64,000 nucleotides of DNA, from contig NZ_CP031219.1 of assembly GCF_003346775.1 (NCBI RefSeq), positions 1,550,001-1,614,000 of the forward strand, read 5' to 3'. This document shows positions 25,244-33,551 of the stretch, one piece after another (positions within the stretch are counted from its first letter, which is position 1; each line of letters starts with the position of its first letter). A program made the translations under genes and the position numbers. The notes beneath the pieces are model-generated. The model was not told the origin of the DNA, made no database searches, and saw nothing but the letters and a program-made list of their open reading frames with translations. This DNA comes from Malaciobacter mytili LMG 24559 (GTDB lineage Bacteria > Campylobacterota > Campylobacteria > Campylobacterales > Arcobacteraceae).

Positions 25244-28200
25244 AAAAAGCTCTCTTTATCGGAACTATTAAATCTTTTAACTCAATATCTATTAAAGCTA
25301 AATTATTTCTTACCTTATTTTCATTTCTATTCAATTGATCATATAAAGAATTTATTTCTTTATTTATATCATTATTATCAATATTAAAATCTTTTAGTTT
25401 TAATTCATCAAGATTTAGGAATGAAATGTTTTTATTTTTAAATTCTTTTCTAAAATATATTTCATATACCATAGCATCAATAATTTCATAAAATTCTTTT
25501 ACTAAATATTCGTTAGAAATATAATTATTAATCCTTTCTTCTGATGAATTGATATAAATTGTATAATCTATGAAATTCTCTATTAATTTTGATTCTGAAT
25601 TACTAACATTAGGAATAGGAAAGTTTTCTATATATCTTGGCATATATCTATAGTATCCATTTGCAAGAGGAGTTCCAACTTTTTGTAAATACCACCACAT
25701 TAGTTTAGAATTCAATATTGCTAAGTAAAATTTGTAATCTTCTTTTATTTCAGGGTATTTTTTATATCCATAAACTGTAGTTGTATGATAAAACTCTCCA
25801 TTTTTATCATAGGAAAAGTCTCCACCTTTTGAAATATCCCTAGCAACTATCTTAGGTTCTTCAACTCCAGTCATTCCTTGTTTTCTACCATATTGATACC
25901 ATTCACCATCTATATTAAATTTTCCTCTTTCTCTTGCTCTTAAAATATCTTCACAATTTTTTAAATATTCATAAGCTAAAGGATAGAGCTTTAAAATTTC
26001 ATTTTCTGGAATTAAAACTGCTTTTTCTTTACTTTTTTCTATTTCAATAATATAAGGAAAGATCACATGGATTGATGTAGATAAATCTTTATATTTAATT
26101 ACATCATCACCTTTTAGTAAAGGTTTAAGAATACCTTTCTCTATTGTTATTTCTTTTTCTAGTATATTTGAATATCCTGAAATCAAAGTATCCGAAATAC
26201 TTTTAGAGTCATGTAAAAAGTAGATATTATCAGAGCTTGTTTGAAGTCCAGTGTAAATTCTTTCAAAAATATCTTTGATTTTTTTAGGATGACTTCTTAA
26301 TGTATCTAAAATTTGATTAGAGTTTTTATCAACAAGAATCCAACCTTCATCAGTCAAGTTCTCATAATCAATATTTGCGTAATCATCAAAAGTTATATTA
26401 TCTAAAAAACTTTTTAATTCGATATTAGTTTTTAAATCTTTATTTAACTGTAAATAGTTAATTGTAGAAGTATTGTGCTTTAAGAAAATTAATGATGTGT
26501 ATGTTGAAGCATTAAATACTTGATAATCTTTAAAAGAGATAAGCTTATAGATTTTTTTATGTGCTTTTTTTCTTAATCCTTTCCCAAATGCTGAGTTAAT
26601 CCACCTATCAGGCATAATGAAATTTACAATACCTTTTTCTGTTATTAAATCTAGGGCTCTTTCTGTAAAGACTACATATAAATCATAACTTCCAGTTGCA
26701 GATATATAATTTTTTTTGTAGGTTTCAGATATCTTTTTATCTATATTTTGAATTCTCATATATGGTGGATTTCCAATAACTAAATCAAATTTATTCTGAA
26801 AATCAAACATTAATTCAATATCAATTTTTTCAGCTACATAAGTCGGACTAAAAGGATTATAGTTACATAAATCTATTTTATCATTATTTAATTCAAGAAT
26901 ACTCTGATATTCTTTGACTATTGTATTTTTTTCTGTAGAAATAGCATCAAAATATTTGTTTTTTAAACTATATAGTTTGCTAATTATTGATCTATCTAAG
27001 CCTTTTTTTGATGAAAGTAATGTATTTGCACAAATAAATTTAAATTCTAAATTTGGAAGAGGTTCTATTCCTCTATTAGTTTTAGTATCTAGAACTTTTT
27101 CGTCTACTATTAAAGATAAAAATGCTCTTAGTTTAGTAATTTCAATAGCTATAGAATGATTATCTATCCCATAAATTGAATTTCGTATAACAGATAATTT
27201 TCTTATATAGTTTTTATTTCTAGATTTATGTTTTTCTTTAAAATCTTTACTTTGTAAATTAAACCAAATCTCTGCTTCTGGATCAATTAGTTCTAAAAGT
27301 TTTACAATCTTTTGTAATAGACCTATTGGGAAAGCTCCACTTCCACATGCTGGATCAATGCTTTTTAATTTAAATAGAGCTGTTAATAATTCTGTTTTTT
27401 CATAGTCTGTATTAACTAATTCATATTTATTTACAAGAGATTTAAGTGTATTGATATCAATTGAAGTATTAATGTCTAAATATTCGATTAGAGATTCATT
27501 TATCATGAAGTCAACAATTTCTCTTGGAGTATAATATGTTCCAGATGCCTTTCTTGCACTTTCATATGTACTTTCATTAATTTCTGCAAGTAGATTTTCA
27601 AATACTCTACCAAGCATTTCAGGATCAATTGATAAATCATTATCTTCTATAGAGTTTTCGTCAATAGAAAAGTTAAATTTATTTATATGTATAAAAAAAT
27701 CATTAAAAAAAGCATCATCTATATCTAATATATTTGAACTATTGTAAAAGTCTATAGCCAATGGTTCAAATAATCCCCCATTAAGAAAAGGAATTCTATT
27801 ATCCCTAAATTCTTCTTTTCGATAAATATGGTCTGTGTTTAACTGTTCAAAAAATAGTGGTTCTAATACCTTATGATAATAATTGTTTATTAAATCAAAA
27901 GTATTATTTGGGATAAGATTTTTTTTATTTAAAAACTTAATAAATATTAACCTACCAATTAGTCTAATAGAAAACTCTATTTTACTATCTTGATTTTCTA
28001 ATGGATAATTTAGATATCTATTTAGTAAATCATTATATAAAGAAATTATACCTTTATAAAATTCTTCTGTAACTTTTTCCACACTAAATATATTTATTAG
28101 ATCATTAAACTTTGGATATTGAAGTTGTTTAAGTTGATTATATGCCGTTTTAATAGGTATATCTTTCCCTAAAACATAAGTATATCTTTTTAAACTATTT

Positions 28201-28589
28201 ACAATTTGTTTATCATCTTCATCATATGAAAATGCAATAAAAGATAGTCTCCAAACTTCTGGTTGCATTGGATTACAAAAAACTGCTATTGCTCCATCCA
28301 AAAGAACTTGTTCCTTAGTTTTTTTAACGAGAATACTATTTAATGATACTCTATTATTTTCTATATCAGTATTTTCAGTTGTTAAAACTTCAAAAAAGCC
28401 CACTTCTTTACCATCGTCTAAATCACAAGAGCCAATAAATTTATATTTTTGAATATGCTTTTTTTCAGTGTGTGTTAATGGCTGTTCATAACCTAAATTA
28501 TTCTCTTCAAAACCATAAAATTTATCAAAGATAAATTCTTTGAATCTTTCATAGCTATATTCTGATTGTAAAAATTTTTTAATATCCAA
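25236..28589 (-). CDS. Large Eco57I-family methyltransferase (type IIG-like)
   Basis: 1117 residues. The N-terminal about 170 residues include a mixed strand/helix region that might hold nuclease or recognition functions (IGSCDLDDGKEVGFFEVLTT). Helical bundles precede SGTYYTPREIVDFM, motif I SIDPACGSGAFPIGLL (about 410-425), YGIDNHSIAIEITKLRAFL and NPPYMRIQ (about 609). The TaqI-like recognition region follows, with WYQYGRKQG and YRYMPRYIENFPIP. It is predicted to methylate adenine N6 in its target. It is the second gene of the helicase-methylase-ATPase operon, 11 bp after the helicase. Confidence 0.88.
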   Translation of the reverse strand: MDIKKFLQSEYSYERFKEFIFDKFYGFEENNLGYEQPLTHTEKKHIQKYKFIGSCDLDDGKEVGFFEVLTTENTDIENNRVSLNSILVKKTKEQVLLDGAIAVFCNPMQPEVWRLSFIAFSYDEDDKQIVNSLKRYTYVLGKDIPIKTAYNQLKQLQYPKFNDLINIFSVEKVTEEFYKGIISLYNDLLNRYLNYPLENQDSKIEFSIRLIGRLIFIKFLNKKNLIPNNTFDLINNYYHKVLEPLFFEQLNTDHIYRKEEFRDNRIPFLNGGLFEPLAIDFYNSSNILDIDDAFFNDFFIHINKFNFSIDENSIEDNDLSIDPEMLGRVFENLLAEINESTYESARKASGTYYTPREIVDFMINESLIEYLDINTSIDINTLKSLVNKYELVNTDYEKTELLTALFKLKSIDPACGSGAFPIGLLQKIVKLLELIDPEAEIWFNLQSKDFKEKHKSRNKNYIRKLSVIRNSIYGIDNHSIAIEITKLRAFLSLIVDEKVLDTKTNRGIEPLPNLEFKFICANTLLSSKKGLDRSIISKLYSLKNKYFDAISTEKNTIVKEYQSILELNNDKIDLCNYNPFSPTYVAEKIDIELMFDFQNKFDLVIGNPPYMRIQNIDKKISETYKKNYISATGSYDLYVVFTERALDLITEKGIVNFIMPDRWINSAFGKGLRKKAHKKIYKLISFKDYQVFNASTYTSLIFLKHNTSTINYLQLNKDLKTNIELKSFLDNITFDDYANIDYENLTDEGWILVDKNSNQILDTLRSHPKKIKDIFERIYTGLQTSSDNIYFLHDSKSISDTLISGYSNILEKEITIEKGILKPLLKGDDVIKYKDLSTSIHVIFPYIIEIEKSKEKAVLIPENEILKLYPLAYEYLKNCEDILRARERGKFNIDGEWYQYGRKQGMTGVEEPKIVARDISKGGDFSYDKNGEFYHTTTVYGYKKYPEIKEDYKFYLAILNSKLMWWYLQKVGTPLANGYYRYMPRYIENFPIPNVSNSESKLIENFIDYTIYINSSEERINNYISNEYLVKEFYEIIDAMVYEIYFRKEFKNKNISFLNLDELKLKDFNIDNNDINKEINSLYDQLNRNENKVRNNLALIDIELKDLIVPIKRAFYV

Positions 28590-28600
28590 AATATATTCCT

Positions 28601-31600
28601 TTAAACAAATGTCTCACTAAGTACAATGTCGATATTTATCTTTTTTGTTTGTTTTTTTTCTTTTTTATTAAATAAATTATATTTATTTTGTAGCTCTTCA
28701 AGTTTTAACATAATATCTTTTGATTGATATTTTTTTGAAATTGTTATTACCTCTTTACTAAGGTTTTGAAGCTTACCTTCTTTTATAGTTTTAATAAATA
28801 TTTCATAAAGTTCTCTCTCTATATATTCTTTATCAAACCATGATTTAAAAAGTTTAATTGCTTGCTTATCACTTTTATGTTCTACTTTTATATTAGTAGA
28901 TTGAACAGTCACATTTGAGAGTTCCTCTTTATAGAACTCTGTTGCTTTTTTTACATGCTCGTAATGAAACTCTTTAATAGGAATTATAGCTTTCTCACTT
29001 TTTATAGTTTTTAAATTCTTTGCCATTTTTACAAAACTTATAGGCTCACAAGTTTGAGTATTTACTTCATAGTAATTTTTTGCTTCATAGTTTTTAATAA
29101 ATACATATGATGTATCTTTTTTATCTTGAAGTTCTCTTTGTACTCTTACTTTTTTAGGTAGTTTTTGTAAAAACTTAAAAGTTTTAGGATTTGCTTCTTT
29201 AAACTTTCTAATCTCTTCTAAAAATTTCAATTCATCATCAGGCTTATCAAAATCTATATCTTTTTCAAATAAAGAAACTGTTCCTACTTGTTCATTTTTT
29301 GAGTAAATTTGACTATCTTCACCTACTGCATGGTGAAATGTTTGTAGTTTAATAAAAGCTTTTTTAGATAATTCAATTAAACTTTCACTTTGTGCTGTTG
29401 GTTTAAAGTTATATATAAAAATCTCATTGTGCTTTGTGCCGATACGATTAATTCTTCCAATCCTTTGCATAAGTCTTGTAGAGTTCCATGGAATATCATA
29501 GTTATATATGATATTACTTCTATGCATATTTACACCCTCACTTAAAGTGTCAGTTGAAATAATTACATTGTAATCGTCTTTTTTCTTAGGATAATTAGCA
29601 TCAAAGTTTTCTCTAATAGTATCTTTTAGTTTATCTCTGTTTTCTCCATGAATAGTAAGAACCTGTTTATATCCCTTTAAATTCTCATCAAGATATATTG
29701 CTGTTTGTTTTGATTCTGTAAATACAACAATTTTATCGTTTTTATGGTACTCAATTACTGACTTAAATGCATCTAATTTAGGGTCATAATCAATATCAGC
29801 CCACATCTCAACTAATTCATTAAAAATAATTAAGTCCTCTTTTAGTTGAGTTAAATAATCATCTTGAAAATCTGAAGTATCAAATATTTTAATTTTTTCA
29901 TTTTCTAAAAAGGAATCTACTTTATCTAAAAAGTCATCTTCACTCTTTTCAATCAATTCATAAATATCAAAAAACTTTGCAGGAATATAAACTTGTCCCT
30001 GTTCAAACATATTGATTAACATTTCAAGATTTCTTTTTTGTTTGAAAAGTGTAGATTTAAAAGCTACAAAAGAACTCTCTAATCTTTTTACTAACATTGT
30101 TTTCATAATATCAGCAAGACTTAATGCACTTTTTTCAAAAAATCCCTCTTGAACATCACCATATTTTTTTTGCCCCTCTTTTGTAAGGTTTGCTAAAATT
30201 TGATATCTATAATATTTTAAATCTTGTGTTAATATTGAAATAGTTTTATCAAAAGTTTTTAATAAATTATCATCAAGTTTATATTCTAACTCTTCAACAG
30301 GATTAATTTTTGGAATATTTAACCCTTGCTCTTCTAGGTCTTTTTTATATATTTCATTTGTTTGTATATCTGTTCTTGTTCTTCTTACCATTACTTCTCG
30401 TAAAATATTATCTCTTACCTTTTTTGATAGCTGTTCTAAGTCTTTTAATTCATTTTCAGATAGTTCACTTTGATTTTCTTTTTTACCTATAATCTCTTTA
30501 TATTTCTTATCAATACCCGCAAAAAAAGTCTCTAAATTTGGATGTGAATCAATAGTAGAATTTCTTTTATCTTGAAATAAATACAACTGATTTGCTATAT
30601 CTTGGGGTTTATTGTTTAATGGTGTTGCTGATATTAATATAATTTTTTTCTCATATTTAACATTTTCTTTACAAATTCTTTCTAACTCTTTATATCTTGA
30701 AGTTAGGAAATTCTTGAATTTATGAGATTCATCAATTATCACTATTTCATAATCTTCTGTATCTTTAATCTTTTCTAATGCACCATAAGATTTAAAATCA
30801 AAATGCCTAATACTTCCTATTTGAAATTTCTTAAATGTTTCCTTCCACTCTTTTTCAATAGAAGGTGGTGCAATAATTAATATCTGTCCTTTTGTTTCAA
30901 AACATAAGTTCTTTACAATCATTGCACTTGTAATAGTTTTTCCAAGTCCAACAACATCTGATAAAAAGAAACCGTTATGCTTTTTTATTTTAGATAGCCC
31001 TTCATTTACTGCATCTATTTGATAAGCTAATTTCATAAAGCCTTTAGGTAAATCTTGAGCAACTGATGGGTCATAATTAACTCTTTCTTCAAAATGTTCA
31101 ATTAAAAATTTTAAGTATAACTCATAAGGAGTAATCTCTTTTAGATAACTATTTTGTTTAATAGTTTCTATATCAGCTTGTGAAACTTCAACTGATTTTG
31201 CCCATAAATCATTGAATTCATTTAATGCAAATTCAATATCATCACTATATTTTAGTTCAACATTGAACTCATAATTTTTTGATAGTCCATTCTCTGTTAA
31301 ATTTGAACTACCAGTTATAACTGAACCCCTATACTCAGTTGAATTATCATGTCTTTTTATTTCATTTTCTCTAAGTATATATATTTTAGAGTGAATATTT
31401 TTATCTTGTGATATCCTAATTTCTAGTCTATCCTCTGCAATTAACTTAATAAATTGATTAACACTTTCATCTATTTGCTGAGAATAATCTTCTTTTGATA
31501 ATACATCTTTTTGGTTGTTTATAAACTCTTGACTAAATTTTTCATATTCTAATGAATTAAATTTCTTACCTCTTGCTTGGGCATCATATGTTAGCTTGTC

Positions 31601-31789
31601 AATATTTATACCAACTAATATTCTAATTTTGTCTATATCATTCAATAAACTGGCAATCTTTTTAAAACCACTAATTCTAAAATAACCAATTAAAAATTCT
31701 AAGTTTTTAATATCATAATGCGTGAGTATATCTTTTAATCTATTTTCTAATGTATTTGTATCTTGATTTGTAAAAAACTTTGAACTCAT
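28601..31789 (-). CDS. SNF2-family helicase with N-terminal phospholipase-D-type domain
   Basis: 1062 residues. The N-terminal PLD-like nuclease half-site has HSKIYIL (about 130) and GSSNLTENG (about 160). The SF2/SNF2 motor has FFLSDVVGLGKTITSAMI (Walker A, about 270), IIDESHKFKN (about 350), LISATPLNN (about 383) and the C-terminal motifs STDTLSEGVN and QRIGRINRIGT (about 744-783). It is likely the DNA-translocating component of an anti-phage system, with the methylase and ATPase encoded next. It is the first gene of the operon. A PLD domain fused to a helicase also occurs in DISARM-like and orphan restriction helicases. Confidence 0.9.
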   Translation of the reverse strand: MSSKFFTNQDTNTLENRLKDILTHYDIKNLEFLIGYFRISGFKKIASLLNDIDKIRILVGINIDKLTYDAQARGKKFNSLEYEKFSQEFINNQKDVLSKEDYSQQIDESVNQFIKLIAEDRLEIRISQDKNIHSKIYILRENEIKRHDNSTEYRGSVITGSSNLTENGLSKNYEFNVELKYSDDIEFALNEFNDLWAKSVEVSQADIETIKQNSYLKEITPYELYLKFLIEHFEERVNYDPSVAQDLPKGFMKLAYQIDAVNEGLSKIKKHNGFFLSDVVGLGKTITSAMIVKNLCFETKGQILIIAPPSIEKEWKETFKKFQIGSIRHFDFKSYGALEKIKDTEDYEIVIIDESHKFKNFLTSRYKELERICKENVKYEKKIILISATPLNNKPQDIANQLYLFQDKRNSTIDSHPNLETFFAGIDKKYKEIIGKKENQSELSENELKDLEQLSKKVRDNILREVMVRRTRTDIQTNEIYKKDLEEQGLNIPKINPVEELEYKLDDNLLKTFDKTISILTQDLKYYRYQILANLTKEGQKKYGDVQEGFFEKSALSLADIMKTMLVKRLESSFVAFKSTLFKQKRNLEMLINMFEQGQVYIPAKFFDIYELIEKSEDDFLDKVDSFLENEKIKIFDTSDFQDDYLTQLKEDLIIFNELVEMWADIDYDPKLDAFKSVIEYHKNDKIVVFTESKQTAIYLDENLKGYKQVLTIHGENRDKLKDTIRENFDANYPKKKDDYNVIISTDTLSEGVNMHRSNIIYNYDIPWNSTRLMQRIGRINRIGTKHNEIFIYNFKPTAQSESLIELSKKAFIKLQTFHHAVGEDSQIYSKNEQVGTVSLFEKDIDFDKPDDELKFLEEIRKFKEANPKTFKFLQKLPKKVRVQRELQDKKDTSYVFIKNYEAKNYYEVNTQTCEPISFVKMAKNLKTIKSEKAIIPIKEFHYEHVKKATEFYKEELSNVTVQSTNIKVEHKSDKQAIKLFKSWFDKEYIERELYEIFIKTIKEGKLQNLSKEVITISKKYQSKDIMLKLEELQNKYNLFNKKEKKQTKKINIDIVLSETFV

Positions 31790-31882
31790 TGCTTCTTTAA
31801 CTTTCTTGTAATCTATATAAAATATATATTTTATCTAATAACTCTAAAAATTTAAATGAAGAGACATACTTATTTTTAATAT

Positions 31883-32992
31883 TTATATATCCATTAAACT
31901 TTTTATCAAACTATCCACATGCTTTTCACCACTACTTTTACTTAATTTTGCATATCTCATAGTTGCATTTATATCATTATGATTCATAAGTTTTTTGATT
32001 GTAAGGATTGGTGTTTCATTTATAGCTAGTTGACTTGCAAATGTATGTCTTAGTGTATGAATAGTTACTTTGTTTAATGGTTCAATTCCCTCTGGATTAA
32101 AAAGAATATCAAATATAGGTTGCAATTTTCTATAGTAGTATTGATTTGTATAATTTTGATTTTTTGTAGTTTTAAATAAATAGTCATCTTTTTTAATATT
32201 TGAATCAGCTATGAACTTTTCTATTTCATTCTTAAGTTCATCATTTACAAATCCATAGTACTCACTGCTATTTTTAAAATCATACAATTTTATAGTACCA
32301 TTTAATTTAATATCTGATACTTTGATATTACAAATAGTTTGTAATCTTCCACCTGTTGCTAAACTCAACATTACAAAATAATAAGCTGTTTTATCATTTT
32401 TTATCGTATCTATCAATTTCTTAATTTCATCAATTTCTAAATATCTTAACCTTGAGTTATCTACTTTTTGTTTTTTTATTCCTTTGCAAGGATTTTTTTC
32501 AAGAATTTCATTTTCTATCGCCCAAATAAATATTGCTCCAACTTGTTGCATTATAAAATTCACAGTCGCAGGCATAAGATCTTTTTGAATTTCGACTTGA
32601 AAGTTTTCCATATCAGCTTTTGTTATTATTTTTACAGCCTTAGTACCAATAAAGTGTTCATTTAATCTATTTTCTACTCTTGATCTTGTTTTTTTATTTT
32701 GTTTGTTATAAAGCTCTTTATAATCATAAAACTCTTTTGCAAGTTCTAATAGTGTCTTAGAATTTTTTTTAGATGCTATATGAGGTAGTTCTTCTCCCAA
32801 TCTTTGCTTTGTAACTATTTCATTTCTCTTTTGATGGCAGAATGCTTCTCTTATACCCTCACTATGTAAGCCTATTTTTAGCCAAACTTTTTTATCATCA
32901 ACTTTATAAGTTATATCATACGACTTATCACCATTACTTAGCTCTCTATAATAAACACCAGGGTACTTTTTAGATTTTATTCTTTGTGCCAT
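31883..32992 (-). CDS. Tyrosine-type site-specific recombinase (island integrase)
   Basis: 369 residues. An N-terminal arm-binding domain (DUF4102-like, KYPGVYYRELSNGDKSYDI) precedes a core-binding SAM-like domain (about 85-170). The catalytic domain has Arg in TGGRLQTI (about 212), HTLRH (about 312), the His in MNHND (about 336) and the nucleophile Tyr in MRYAKLS (about 347). It would integrate and excise the element at the aroE 3' end. It reads inward from attR, which lies about 190 bp upstream of its start. A tail fragment of a related integrase survives at 45221-45297. Confidence 0.95.
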   Translation of the reverse strand: MAQRIKSKKYPGVYYRELSNGDKSYDITYKVDDKKVWLKIGLHSEGIREAFCHQKRNEIVTKQRLGEELPHIASKKNSKTLLELAKEFYDYKELYNKQNKKTRSRVENRLNEHFIGTKAVKIITKADMENFQVEIQKDLMPATVNFIMQQVGAIFIWAIENEILEKNPCKGIKKQKVDNSRLRYLEIDEIKKLIDTIKNDKTAYYFVMLSLATGGRLQTICNIKVSDIKLNGTIKLYDFKNSSEYYGFVNDELKNEIEKFIADSNIKKDDYLFKTTKNQNYTNQYYYRKLQPIFDILFNPEGIEPLNKVTIHTLRHTFASQLAINETPILTIKKLMNHNDINATMRYAKLSKSSGEKHVDSLIKSLMDI

Positions 32993-33031
32993 AATTTTAC
33001 CTACTTTTTATGCTACCCCAATAGGTTATTT

Positions 33032-33050
33032 TAGCTACCTTATAGCTACC
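33032..33050 (+). repeat. Right-end integrase arm repeats
   Basis: TAGCTACC occurs twice with 11-bp spacing, matching the left-end block at 15105-15123 at 18 of 19 positions in the same orientation. A degenerate third copy (TGCTACCCC) lies at about 33011. Confidence 0.6.
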
Positions 33051-33085
33051 CTAGAAGTGTATAAATATGTTTTTAAATGTATTCA

Positions 33086-33152
33086 TTTGTAAAATCATAA
33101 CTAAAAAATGCTTAGACAAATCCCTATTTGTAGGCTTTTGTATTTATTTGTA
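33086..33152 (+). repeat. Phased TTTGTA repeats next to attR
   Basis: TTTGTA occurs at 33086, 33127, 33137 and 33147; the last three are exactly 10 bp apart, on one face of the helix. An inverted repeat ACAAAT/ATTTGT (33116-33121, 33126-33131) overlaps the second copy. It is likely bound by integrase, an excisionase or the island HTH protein. Confidence 0.5.
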
Positions 33153-33179
33153 CTTTTATGTAAAATTAATAGTATAGAT

Positions 33180-33192
33180 GATATGCTTTTAT
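33180..33192 (+). repeat. attR core (direct repeat with 14989-15001)
   Basis: This is the second copy of GATATGCTTTTAT. The sequence to its right is the displaced end of aroE. Confidence 0.7.
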
Positions 33193-33284
33193 ACCAAGGT
33201 GTTTTAGCATTTGAATACTTTACTGATACAAAACTTGATGAAAATACTATCGAAACTATGAGACAAGCACTAAGAGGAGAATAA
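33180..33284 (+). pseudogene. aroE: Displaced original 3' end of aroE
   Basis: Translates DMLLYQGVLAFEYF, then TDTKLDENTIETMRQALRGE and stop. It aligns along its length with the end of the intact AroE (DMLLFQGLLAFELF to MRKGLRGE). It has no start and is cut off by island insertion. The two tails differ in many codons, so the island brought its tail from another strain or species. Confidence 0.9.
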
Positions 33285-33296
33285 ACTTTTCCTTTT

Positions 33297-33325
33297 AGCT
33301 ACGATAAAAAATAGTAGCTTTTAAA
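33297..33325 (+). terminator. Original aroE terminator
   Basis: AGCTAC (33297-33302) pairs with GTAGCT (33314-33319), with two more A-T pairs inside, followed by TTTT. It sits 12 bases after the displaced aroE stop. Confidence 0.6.
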
Positions 33326-33362
33326 AGTTGATTTTTGATAAATTCTTTAAAAACAAACTACT

Positions 33363-33455
33363 GACTATATCTCATATTTTAACAAACATATATCAATCAA
33401 GTACACTAAATTAAAAAATTTTTAATAGCCTATGAAGAATTTAAAGATTTATTTA
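33363..33455 (+). pseudogene. Decayed fragment of the 19786-type island gene
   Basis: In one frame it reads DYISYFNK-ISIKYT-LK. After a stop and frameshift it continues as AYEEFKDLFI. These match the intact protein at 19786 (DYISYFNKPISIKYTELK, FEEFR). Nucleotide similarity runs about 90 bp. It lies outside attR and so predates or is separate from the present island. The rest of the 267-bp gap 33285-33551 shows nothing else I can support. Confidence 0.75.
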
Positions 33456-33551
33456 TAACATTTCCATGTGAATCTACAATAAATATTTTTTATCCTTCTT
33501 TTTACTGTCTATATCAAGTTATAATTTATACATTGTAAGCTATTTAATAAT

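Larger units (their letters stand above)
14989..33192. mobile_element. Genomic island integrated in the aroE 3' end (about 18.2 kb)
   Basis: The 13-bp sequence GATATGCTTTTAT occurs at 14989-15001 inside aroE and again at 33180-33192. In the second copy it is followed by a homologous but divergent aroE tail ending at 33284. A tyrosine recombinase lies about 190 bp inside the right end. Paired TAGCTACC repeats sit inside both ends. Contents are small unknown genes, nuclease-like and HTH proteins, structured RNAs and a helicase-methylase-ATPase defence operon. No conjugation or phage structural genes are seen. It may be an integrative element mobilised by a helper, which is inference. Confidence 0.85.

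Noticed and set aside
21760-31789. BREX or DISARM identity for the defence operon
   Set aside because: There is no PglZ, BrxL or BrxC-like gene and no DUF1998 protein; only helicase, methylases and an ATPase are present.
33180-33284. Second functional aroE-like gene
   Set aside because: It has only about 34 codons, no start and no upstream signals; it is the cut-off end of aroE.
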